A stretch of 64,000 nt of DNA. It comes from Scopulibacillus_A cellulosilyticus (lineage in GTDB: Bacteria; Bacillota; Bacilli; Bacillales; Sporolactobacillaceae). The DNA is taken from assembly GCF_042665295.1 (NCBI RefSeq), contig NZ_JBHTCO010000043.1, forward strand, positions 1 through 64,000. The letters are read 5' to 3'. The position numbers were made by a program, and so were the translations under genes. Shown here piece after piece: positions 33,850 through 40,598 of the stretch (its first letter is position 1; each line of letters opens with the position of its first letter). The notes under the pieces are model-generated. The model was not told the origin of the DNA. It did not search any database and saw only the letters and a program-made list of their open reading frames with translations.

Positions 33850-35544
33850 TTATAATTTCTTTGGCCGAAAAGCTTCAGCTGCCCCTGGAGGTCCTCCAAA
33901 CGGCTTTGCCATTGGCCCCACTTTCTCCATATCTACAACAATCATTGATGGTTTTCGTCTCGAAACGGCAGCTTTTAACTCTGAAACAAATTCTTCAGAT
34001 GATCCTGCCTTTTCAGCGGTAAAGCCCATCGACTCGGCCAGCTTTACAAAGTCAGGACTTAATAAATCAACAGCGACTCGCCTGCCGTAAGCCGCATCCT
34101 GAATATTTCTAAGAACACCGTACCCGGCATCATCAAATAAAATAATGATGAGAGGCAGTTCTTCCTGCGATGCTGTCGCCATTTCTCCGACATTGACCAT
34201 GAACCCGCCGTCACCGGCCATTAAGACAACGACTTTATCTTTTTGTCCGATCTGCGCGCCAATCGCTGTCGGCAGCCCTTGACCGATGCCCCCTCCAGAT
34301 GCATGAATGGAGGTACGCGGTTCATAAATTTCAAAAAGGCGGCTTCCCCATACATTTGCCTGCACCGTCACATCGCGAACAAGAATCGCATCTTTAGGCA
34401 ATAAACGGCGCATACCATCCAAGAATCCTTCATAAGGACCGAGTGTTTCCCGCAGGTGGGTGCGAATTTGATTTCTGACCGATTCTACCTCTTCCATATA
34501 ATGAGGATCAGGTGACACATTTCCTTCTGAAAGGGCTTCCAAAAGTTGTCCTAATATATATTTTGCATCGCCGACAAGACCATAAGTGACGTCAAAGTTC
34601 CGGTTAACAGCTTCCAAGTCCGCATCAATTGCAATATGTTCTTTAGGAACTTCAACCTGCCAATTTGTTGTTTCATTGCTGCGAAAACGAACGCCGATGC
34701 TGATCAGTAAATCCGAGCTTTTTACCAGTTCTTTAACCTCCTTGTAAGAGGCGAAGTGTCCGATACAAAGCGGATGATCTTCAGGGATAGAGCCTTTTCC
34801 TGATTGGCTTGTAATGACTGCCGCACCGATAGTTTCAGCTAATGTTTTCAATTCATTTGATGCTTCAGCCGAAATGACGCCTCCACCTGTCCAAATGACA
34901 GGACGTTTTGCAGCTGTTATACGATCAATAACCTCTTTATTAAAATGAATCTTTGTTTCTGAAGGAGCCGTATTTACGCTTGATTCTATTTCTTGTAAAT
35001 TGCTTTTTGGAATGATTGCAGATTGATAGTCAATAGGAATTTGAACGGTAACCGGCCCAGCAGGCGCTTTCAATGCTTCATGTATAGCATTCCGAATCAC
35101 AGGAACCATTTGTTCAGGTTTGCGAAGCTGGTATGCTCTTTTACAAACCCCTTCCATCATGGAAAGCTGATCCTTACATTCATGAATATAGCCTCTGCCT
35201 GTGCCAAGGTAAGGAGAAGCTACTTCACCCGTAATATGCAATACAGGGACACCGGCGCTCCATGATTCTACTAATGAACCTGCGGCATTTCCCGCACCTG
35301 TTCCTGTACTCGTTAATACGACACCCAGCTTTCCTGTTGCTCTTGCATAACCGTCGGCCATATTTACCGCTCCGCTTTCCCCGCGCGCGGTGACAAGATG
35401 AATACTTCCTTCACGCAAAATCGCATCATAAATTGGCATATTATGAATGCTTACAATACCAAAGACCTGTTCAACACCGGCGCGAACCAGCTCGTTAACA
35501 AGTGCATCCGCTGTTGTATACTCAGTTTGAACGAGTGTTTTCAT
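33850..35544 (-). CDS. Thiamine-diphosphate-dependent 2-oxoacid decarboxylase-like enzyme
   Basis: A 564-residue three-domain enzyme of the acetolactate synthase/benzoylformate decarboxylase superfamily. The cofactor-activating Glu is E56 in ARGESGAVNMADGYAR; the ThDP-Mg motif G444-D-G...N451 is in GDGGFMVNVGEM. It lacks the strong signatures of true acetolactate synthase, and no small subunit is present. A decarboxylase, oxalyl-CoA-type lyase or carboligase are all possible; pairing with an ALDH favours decarboxylase. It starts the gene pair that continues with ALDH and the aspartate dehydrogenase-like gene. Confidence 0.82.
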   Translation of the reverse strand: MKTLVQTEYTTADALVNELVRAGVEQVFGIVSIHNMPIYDAILREGSIHLVTARGESGAVNMADGYARATGKLGVVLTSTGTGAGNAAGSLVESWSAGVPVLHITGEVASPYLGTGRGYIHECKDQLSMMEGVCKRAYQLRKPEQMVPVIRNAIHEALKAPAGPVTVQIPIDYQSAIIPKSNLQEIESSVNTAPSETKIHFNKEVIDRITAAKRPVIWTGGGVISAEASNELKTLAETIGAAVITSQSGKGSIPEDHPLCIGHFASYKEVKELVKSSDLLISIGVRFRSNETTNWQVEVPKEHIAIDADLEAVNRNFDVTYGLVGDAKYILGQLLEALSEGNVSPDPHYMEEVESVRNQIRTHLRETLGPYEGFLDGMRRLLPKDAILVRDVTVQANVWGSRLFEIYEPRTSIHASGGGIGQGLPTAIGAQIGQKDKVVVLMAGDGGFMVNVGEMATASQEELPLIIILFDDAGYGVLRNIQDAAYGRRVAVDLLSPDFVKLAESMGFTAEKAGSSEEFVSELKAAVSRRKPSMIVVDMEKVGPMAKPFGGPPGAAEAFRPKKL

Positions 35545-35579
35545 TTCACATCCAACCTTTTAATTTAAAAAGTTAATCG

Positions 35580-35715
35580 CTGATAAAGAAAACTTGGCTG
35601 GTGCCGAGCCTTAAGGGCGCGGGCAACTGCCTAGTTGAACTTATACTATCTACCTTATCTAGGCAGCTTCACTGAACCTCTATCTATGTTGCCAAGATAT
35701 ACTTTGTGATAGTAC
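35580..35715. repeat. Structured intergenic repeat, copy B
   Basis: GATAAAGAAAACTTG at 35581 begins the same element as at 4372. Here the first stem is CTTGGC-TGGT-GCCGAG, with changes on both sides that keep pairing relative to copy A. GCCTAG and CTAGGC form a further stem, and TACTATC/GATAGTA an outer one. It lies between two genes of the aromatic series, where it could act on mRNA stability or partial termination. Confidence 0.6.
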
Positions 35716-35722
35716 AAAAAGT

Positions 35723-36514
35723 TTATAAAGCCTTGCCTAATCCCCCGGCTGTCTCAATAGTAGACCCTGATACATAGCTTGATTTGTCGGAAGCTAAAAA
35801 TACAATCACGCTGGCAACCTCTTCCGGTTCCCCTACTCTGCCAAGAGGAATATTCCTTTTTTTCGCCAATTCATGATAATAGCTTTCAGGATCTTCTTCC
35901 GGAGCATTTTTCTTTCTTCTCCGCTCCCATTGATCTGTTCGGATTAAACCCAAACTTACGGAATTAACTAAAATATTATCCGGCGCGAGTTCATGGGCCA
36001 ATGTTTTGCTTAAATTTAATAGTCCCGCTCTTGTTGCTGCGGTGGCGATCATATGGCGCTCCGGTTCTTTTGCCAAAGTCGCATTGATGTTTATAATTCT
36101 GCCTGAACCGCTCTTAACTAAATGAGGATGAGCCGCTCTTACTGCGTAAATAATTGAAAAGTATTTTAAGCGGATTTGTTCATCCCACTGCTCATTTGTA
36201 ATATCAAAAAAGTAACCCATCGTACTATGTCCGGCGGCATTAACAAGAATGTCTATGCCTCCGAAATTTTCGGCAACGCTTTCAATAAAATGATTGACTT
36301 GATTTTCATTCGTGACGTCACAAGTATTTGCAAATATCTTTTTAGGTGTTCCATAATTGAGAAGATGGTTATGGGCAGCTTCCTTTCTTTCTTGATTTCT
36401 CCCGCAAACGGCTACTTTAGCGCCTTCTTCTAAAAACATTTCCGCTGTTTTCAAACCGACTCCGGAAGTGCCTCCCATGATAACTGCGACTTTTCCCTCT
36501 AATCCTAAATGCAT
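35723..36514 (-). CDS. Atypical SDR lacking the catalytic Tyr and Lys
   Basis: A 263-residue protein with the SDR fold: GGTSGVG cofactor loop, NAAG, and the C-terminal PLGRVGEPEEVASVIVFLASDKSSYVSG. At the active site the usual YxxxK is replaced by T158xxxR162 (MIATAATRAGLL), and the Ser position is Ala145-Thr146. It may therefore use other chemistry (for example isomerisation or deamination), bind without catalysis, or have moved its catalytic residues. It lies between the extradiol dioxygenase and the ThDP-enzyme genes in the same direction. Confidence 0.82.
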   Translation of the reverse strand: MHLGLEGKVAVIMGGTSGVGLKTAEMFLEEGAKVAVCGRNQERKEAAHNHLLNYGTPKKIFANTCDVTNENQVNHFIESVAENFGGIDILVNAAGHSTMGYFFDITNEQWDEQIRLKYFSIIYAVRAAHPHLVKSGSGRIININATLAKEPERHMIATAATRAGLLNLSKTLAHELAPDNILVNSVSLGLIRTDQWERRRKKNAPEEDPESYYHELAKKRNIPLGRVGEPEEVASVIVFLASDKSSYVSGSTIETAGGLGKAL

Positions 36515-36562
36515 TTAAACAACCTCGCTTTCGGCGGGATTCTTGCTTTTTATAGTCATTGT

Positions 36563-37486
36563 TTATTTATTTTGATATTGTAATTGTTTGAGCGCCCATC
36601 CTTCGTCTGGTTCACCAGCCATATGTGCACGCGCCTCTTTGGTCGGCGGTCCGGCTACGCCCCATCTGTCCATTAAGTGAGGCACCCTTTTCCAAACTAA
36701 AGTTTCCCATTCAGATTCCTCTTCAATCGTAATGAGATAACATGTGTATTCAATAACAAAACCGGCAGGATCGGTAAAATAGCAGAAAATATTATTTCCT
36801 GGACCGTGACGGCCTGGACCCCACATAATTTCATAACCGGCTTCTTTGACATTTCGAATCCCGCGCATGACCTCATCGACACCGTCAACTTCATAAGCAA
36901 TGTGATTAACCGAGTTATGTTCCGCTTGGTTAAAGGATATTGAATGGTGATTTTTGTTGCACCTTATAAAGGCCATTTGGTGCTCGCTCCAATCGGAGAC
37001 TTTAAATCCCAATACTTTTGTATAAAAGTCTACTGCTCTATCGATGTCAACAGTATTTAAAACGACATGGTTCAGTTTCATCGGATCAACGCTTTTCTTT
37101 TTCCAATCGGTCGTATGAATGTCCACCCATGCTGAAATTTCAATGCAACGGCCGTCCGGATCTAAAAATCTCAGCCCGTATCCTCCTCCGGCTTCATCTA
37201 AATAACCCGGCGGGGAAACAATCGGAACATTTTGTGATGCCAGTTTCTCAGCTGCCTCATCTACTGCATTTTTATCTACCATTCCGAATGCAATATGGTG
37301 AAGTCCCTTTTTCTCACCCGAATGTAAACTTAAAATATGATTTTCAGGGCCGGCTCCGCGAAAGTAAACTGAATCGTCGCTTTCAAAGACCTTATCCAAT
37401 CCCCAAACTGTTTCATAATACTGGGATTGTTCAGATAATGATGGGGTGATTAAACTTATATGTCTTAAATGAGTAATACCTATCAT
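36563..37486 (-). CDS. Extradiol ring-cleavage dioxygenase (type I, VOC fold)
   Basis: A 307-residue two-domain VOC protein. The iron ligands are H140 (LNHVVL), H195 (VNHIAYEV) and E246 (FVIEYTCY); the acid-base His residues at 181 and 227 and Tyr248 match catechol 2,3-dioxygenase and BphC. It opens a catechol next to its hydroxyl groups to give a yellow hydroxymuconate-type product. The N-terminal domain is the usual non-catalytic copy. ATG at 37486 follows GAGGTGGG. Together with the Rieske enzyme, the BphB-like SDR and the hydrolase it defines a meta-cleavage pathway. Confidence 0.9.
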   Translation of the reverse strand: MIGITHLRHISLITPSLSEQSQYYETVWGLDKVFESDDSVYFRGAGPENHILSLHSGEKKGLHHIAFGMVDKNAVDEAAEKLASQNVPIVSPPGYLDEAGGGYGLRFLDPDGRCIEISAWVDIHTTDWKKKSVDPMKLNHVVLNTVDIDRAVDFYTKVLGFKVSDWSEHQMAFIRCNKNHHSISFNQAEHNSVNHIAYEVDGVDEVMRGIRNVKEAGYEIMWGPGRHGPGNNIFCYFTDPAGFVIEYTCYLITIEEESEWETLVWKRVPHLMDRWGVAGPPTKEARAHMAGEPDEGWALKQLQYQNK

Positions 37487-37580
37487 TGTTCCCACCTCTT
37501 ATTTACAATTTCTTGTGACAGCACGAACGATGAATCATTTGGTTACACCGAAGGCTTATTAACCTTCGGTGTAAGCGGTT

Positions 37581-38108
37581 TTATTTTTGTGCAGCAGCTT
37601 CTTTTGCTTTTGCACGTTCGATGCGCAATTCTTCTAAAGCGCTTCCTTCAGGGTAAGTCGGAAGCTGAGGTTTTTGTGCGCCGAGCATAACAAGCATGAG
37701 CGCGTCCTCATCACCGTCATTTCTTACACCTCTGTAATATCCTGGCGGTGACCAAATGCAATCTCTTGTTTCTAATGGAATTTCAAATGTTTCGCCTTCA
37801 TTTTCAACGATTGCTGTTATTTTACCTTTAATAACAAAGAATACTTCTTCCACATCATGATGAAGGTGCAAAGGCCCTTCTGAACCGGCCGGCAATTGCA
37901 TTGTGCTTAATGTAAAATGGTCAGCTTTTATAACATTTTGATCGTTGTGCTGTCCGGTTCCGCCTCCCCCGACATAACGAATTTGTGCACGGCGGTATTT
38001 TGGATCAACTTTTTCCTGGAATGACAATACGTCCCAGTCAATCTTTCTGTCTTTTAATCTTGCAACATACTTCTTTTCAAATTCTTCACGAGTAAGCTTT
38101 TCAGCCAT
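37581..38108 (-). CDS. Cupin-domain protein, first gene of the aromatic series
   Basis: A 175-residue single cupin with metal motif PLHLHHDVEEVFFVIKG (two His and a Glu; later ligand probably in YYRGVRN). A long N-terminal part (1-60) and a charged Ala/Lys/Glu C-terminal helix flank the barrel. Cupins of this sort are ring-cleavage dioxygenases, isomerases or sensors; the function here is unknown. It is the first gene after the strong promoter at 38189-38218, so it should be highly expressed with the pathway. GGGAGG precedes the ATG. Confidence 0.8.
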   Translation of the reverse strand: MAEKLTREEFEKKYVARLKDRKIDWDVLSFQEKVDPKYRRAQIRYVGGGGTGQHNDQNVIKADHFTLSTMQLPAGSEGPLHLHHDVEEVFFVIKGKITAIVENEGETFEIPLETRDCIWSPPGYYRGVRNDGDEDALMLVMLGAQKPQLPTYPEGSALEELRIERAKAKEAAAQK

Positions 38109-38156
38109 TGCAGTTTTCCTCCCTTTAATACGTTAACTAAATATATTTTGTTTTAT

Positions 38157-38177
38157 ATACAAAACAATGTTTTGTAT
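38157..38177. promoter_or_regulatory. Perfect palindromic operator at the aromatic cluster promoter
   Basis: Two perfect nine-base arms, ATACAAAAC and GTTTTGTAT, separated by AAT. It covers about +5 to +25 of the predicted transcript, a repressing position. The cluster's IclR protein is the natural candidate ligand; the TetR encoded at 39087 has a different motif. Confidence 0.6.
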
Positions 38178-38188
38178 TTGATAACAAC

Positions 38189-38218
38189 ATATTATCATCG
38201 CTTTCATGATCTTGTCAA
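38189..38218 (-). promoter_or_regulatory. Sigma-A promoter of the aromatic cluster
   Basis: TTGACA (38213-38218), 18 bases, TAATAT (38189-38194) on the minus strand. The predicted start is about 75 bases before the cupin ATG, with the palindrome just downstream. Confidence 0.75.
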
Positions 38219-38297
38219 TTATAAATTTTCTAAATAGTCCATATTTCCTAAACCCCAAGGATTCTAAAGAAATTGTTTTATGCAATGAATTATTAAA

Positions 38298-38345
38298 CAA
38301 AAAAAATAAGCTATCATGTTTTTTCATGACAGCTTAAGATAATCA
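38298..38345. terminator. Terminator between yrdB-like gene and the aromatic cluster
   Basis: Stem AAGCTATCATG / CATGACAGCTT with a T6 loop. On the minus strand it is followed by a long T-run (ATTTTTTTTG). It ends the yrdB-like transcript and insulates the cluster promoter. Confidence 0.85.
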
Positions 38346-38357
38346 TCCTTTTTTCGT

Positions 38358-38690
38358 TTACTTTAAAAAATAAATAAAAATCGTATTAATAATGGATATA
38401 ATTCCATATATACAGGCAAAAACCGGATTCCCCGAAATATAAAGAGCAAACGCAGGCAGCAAAAAGAGAATGATCATATCAAAAAGGAAATGCTGCCGTT
38501 TAGGCAATTGCACAGGTGCCTTCGGGGAACCAAAAAGCCCCCAAATGACTGCAATAATGACAGGCATTCCTATCATCAGTAAACCTTTTGTAAGCGGACC
38601 ATCCCCTATTTTAAAACCCCAATACCCTAACACTATTAAAGTGAATAGTTCAAGAAAAAAACGTAAAGCAAGATTGAGTGCTTTTACCAT
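38358..38690 (-). CDS. YrdB-family small membrane protein (DUF2568)
   Basis: A 110-residue protein with four predicted helices. LNLALRFFLELFTLIVLGYWGF and GIPVIIAVIWGLFGSPKAP-like segments match the YrdB family (here GMPVIIAVIWGLFGSPKAP). Function unknown in the family. GAAGG lies six bases before the ATG. Monocistronic with its own terminator. Confidence 0.8.
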   Translation of the reverse strand: MVKALNLALRFFLELFTLIVLGYWGFKIGDGPLTKGLLMIGMPVIIAVIWGLFGSPKAPVQLPKRQHFLFDMIILFLLPAFALYISGNPVFACIYGIISIINTIFIYFLK

Positions 38691-38980
38691 ACAAAACCTT
38701 CTTCCGTTTTTAATGGCATCCTGATAACAACTCTTTTAAAAACCTTTCTGTCTTTTAATCTCCTCCCCCTTTTCATATAATTCCACAACATTATCATCGA
38801 CTTATTATAAAGCCAAAGCCGGTGCCTTTAGAACATCTTTTTCTTTTAATTAATTATACGAAACAACTATAAATCTATTTCATTGTATAGAAACCTTTTC
38901 TTAACACTCAAAAGAAGTCCCTTTTATTTAGCCTTGCAATCACTAGTTTAGAAAGAAGTATAGCTATATTTAATCATAAG

Positions 38981-39064
38981 TATGACACACCGTCACATTT
39001 TTATTGACTTATGACACTTTGTCATGTATCATTAATTTCGTGCTCAATCATGACACTGTGTCAT
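38981..39064 (+). promoter_or_regulatory. TetR/efflux promoter with three operators
   Basis: Promoter TTGACT (39004-39009), 17 bases, TATCAT (39027-39032). Three related inverted repeats surround it: an imperfect one at 38982-38997 (ATGACACACCGTCACAT-like), ATGACACTTTGTCAT at 39011-39025 inside the -35/-10 spacer, and a perfect ATGACACTGTGTCAT at 39050-39064. This is a classic arrangement for an autoregulating TetR repressor. Confidence 0.8.
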
Positions 39065-39086
39065 ACGATTGATTGGAGGGTTACAA

Positions 39087-39710
39087 ATGCCTAAAAAAAC
39101 CTTTTTTAATTTACCAAAGGAAAAAAAGGAATCATTAATTCAGGCTGCAATGAAGGAATTTTCAAGAGTTCCGCTATCAGAAGCGTCGATTTCTAATATT
39201 ATTAATGACGCGGGAATTCCCAGGGGAAGTTTTTATCAATACTTTGAGGATAAAGAAGATATTTTCTTCTTTTTACTAGATGATGAATTTAAAAGGAGCA
39301 GCGAGAAATTTATGTCAATCATAGCTGAAAATAACGGTGATTTGTTTGACTCGTTTATTGTATTTTTCCGCTACTTGATCACTGACCCTTATAGTCATGA
39401 AAAGCGTAAATTTTTTAGAAATATTTTTTTGAATATGAATTATAAAGTAGAAAATGCAATGTCCCGAAATATGATTAAGGAAAATAATTTAAATCGATAT
39501 TCAGAAATCGTGAGCTTAATTAATAAAGAAAAATTGAATGTTGCAAATGAACGGGAAATGAACCATGTCATGAAGATTATGGTAGGTGTGATGAGGCGAA
39601 ATATCATAGAAAAATTCGCAAATGACCTTTCCTGCGATGAGGCGGTAGAAAACTATACTTTTGAAATTGCTTTGCTTAAGAAAGGCCTTTATAAAGAGAT
39701 AGATAAATAG
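39087..39710 (+). CDS. TetR-family repressor of the adjacent efflux operon
   Basis: A 207-residue TetR protein: helix-turn-helix in residues about 8-55 (SEASISNIINDAGIPRGSFYQYFEDKEDIFFFLL), and an all-helical ligand-binding C-terminal domain without close recognisable relatives. It probably represses itself and the downstream adaptor and MFS genes from the three ATGACAC sites. ATG at 39087 follows GGAGGG; a TTG 18 bases upstream is less likely. The gene region is AT-rich. Confidence 0.88.
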   Translation: MPKKTFFNLPKEKKESLIQAAMKEFSRVPLSEASISNIINDAGIPRGSFYQYFEDKEDIFFFLLDDEFKRSSEKFMSIIAENNGDLFDSFIVFFRYLITDPYSHEKRKFFRNIFLNMNYKVENAMSRNMIKENNLNRYSEIVSLINKEKLNVANEREMNHVMKIMVGVMRRNIIEKFANDLSCDEAVENYTFEIALLKKGLYKEIDK

Positions 39711-39911
39711 CAAATCTTAGGATGAAGTAAATGTTATGAATAAAAAGGGGGTTTTATTTTTGTCCTTTACTTCACAATGTTAACTTTTTCTACAGAAAAT
39801 AGTTTGATAGTTTAATACTTACCTATTTGGGAGGTGAGAGCCCGGGAGTCAAGCCTTACTTTATATAAAAAACTATTTATCTTTTTATAATTCAGAGGAG
39901 GAAAACTTTAA

Positions 39912-40568
39912 ATGAGCAGTTTAGCACGCGGGATGATAATTAATATCATCGTTATTATTGTACTTATTGGCGGCGGAGCCATCGGTTACTATTACTATGA
40001 TCAATCAACAAACTATGTCAAAACTGATAACGCCATGATCGATGGCCAGTCTATCCCAATCGCAGCACCAGCGGCCGGTAAACTCATCAAGTGGGACGGT
40101 CAAGTCGGCAACACGTTTGATGCAAATCAAAAAGTCGGTGAGGTAGAAGCGCAAGGCAGCAACGGCGGAACGCAAAAAATGCCTATCACAATGCCGGAAC
40201 ATGCAACGGTTGTTCAAAATAAAGTTGTTAAAAATTCATTCGTCGGTGCCGGTACGCCTATTGCGACCGCTTATGATTTAAGCGACCTTTATGTCACCGC
40301 GAACCTTGATGAAACTGATATCGATGATATCAAAAAAGATCAAAAAGTAGATATCTATGTTGACGCTTATCCCGATACCAAATTCACAGGCAGAGTACAG
40401 CAAATCGGTAAAGCAACTGCCAGCTCATTCTCTATGATGCCAAGCTCAAATGCTAACGGCAATTATCAAAAAGTCACTCAAGTTGTACCTGTTAAAGTTT
40501 CTATTGATAACTATAAAGGTGTTTCTTTAAAACCAGGCATGAACGTCACAGTGAAAGTTCATATTTAA
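39912..40568 (+). CDS. Membrane-fusion adaptor of an efflux pair (YhbJ/EmrA type)
   Basis: A 218-residue HlyD-family protein with one N-terminal helix (about 8-28), a short barrel-sandwich domain split around residues 45-105 with no long coiled coil, and a beta-barrel domain ending KPGMNVTVKVHI. Such short adaptors accompany DHA2 drug exporters in bacilli (YhbJ with YhcA in B. subtilis). GAGGAGG precedes the ATG. It acts at the outer face of the membrane with the next gene product. Confidence 0.88.
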   Translation: MSSLARGMIINIIVIIVLIGGGAIGYYYYDQSTNYVKTDNAMIDGQSIPIAAPAAGKLIKWDGQVGNTFDANQKVGEVEAQGSNGGTQKMPITMPEHATVVQNKVVKNSFVGAGTPIATAYDLSDLYVTANLDETDIDDIKKDQKVDIYVDAYPDTKFTGRVQQIGKATASSFSMMPSSNANGNYQKVTQVVPVKVSIDNYKGVSLKPGMNVTVKVHI

Positions 40569-40598
40569 TACCAATTTAACTGAAAGGAGGGATCAGTG

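Noticed and set aside
33488..34090. 200-residue plus-strand reading frame opposite the ALDH and ThDP-enzyme genes
   Set aside because: Antisense to two clear genes; low-complexity, Ser/Thr-rich composition and no recognisable domain.
33850..35544. ThDP enzyme as the biosynthetic acetolactate synthase (ilvB)
   Set aside because: No ilvN or other branched-chain genes nearby, and it is embedded in a catabolic series; assigned only as decarboxylase-like.
39724..39772. GAAGTAAA/TTTACTTC inverted repeat downstream of the TetR gene as a terminator
   Set aside because: The arms are only eight bases with a loop of more than 30, and the adaptor gene is probably cotranscribed from the TetR promoter; evidence too weak to list as a feature.
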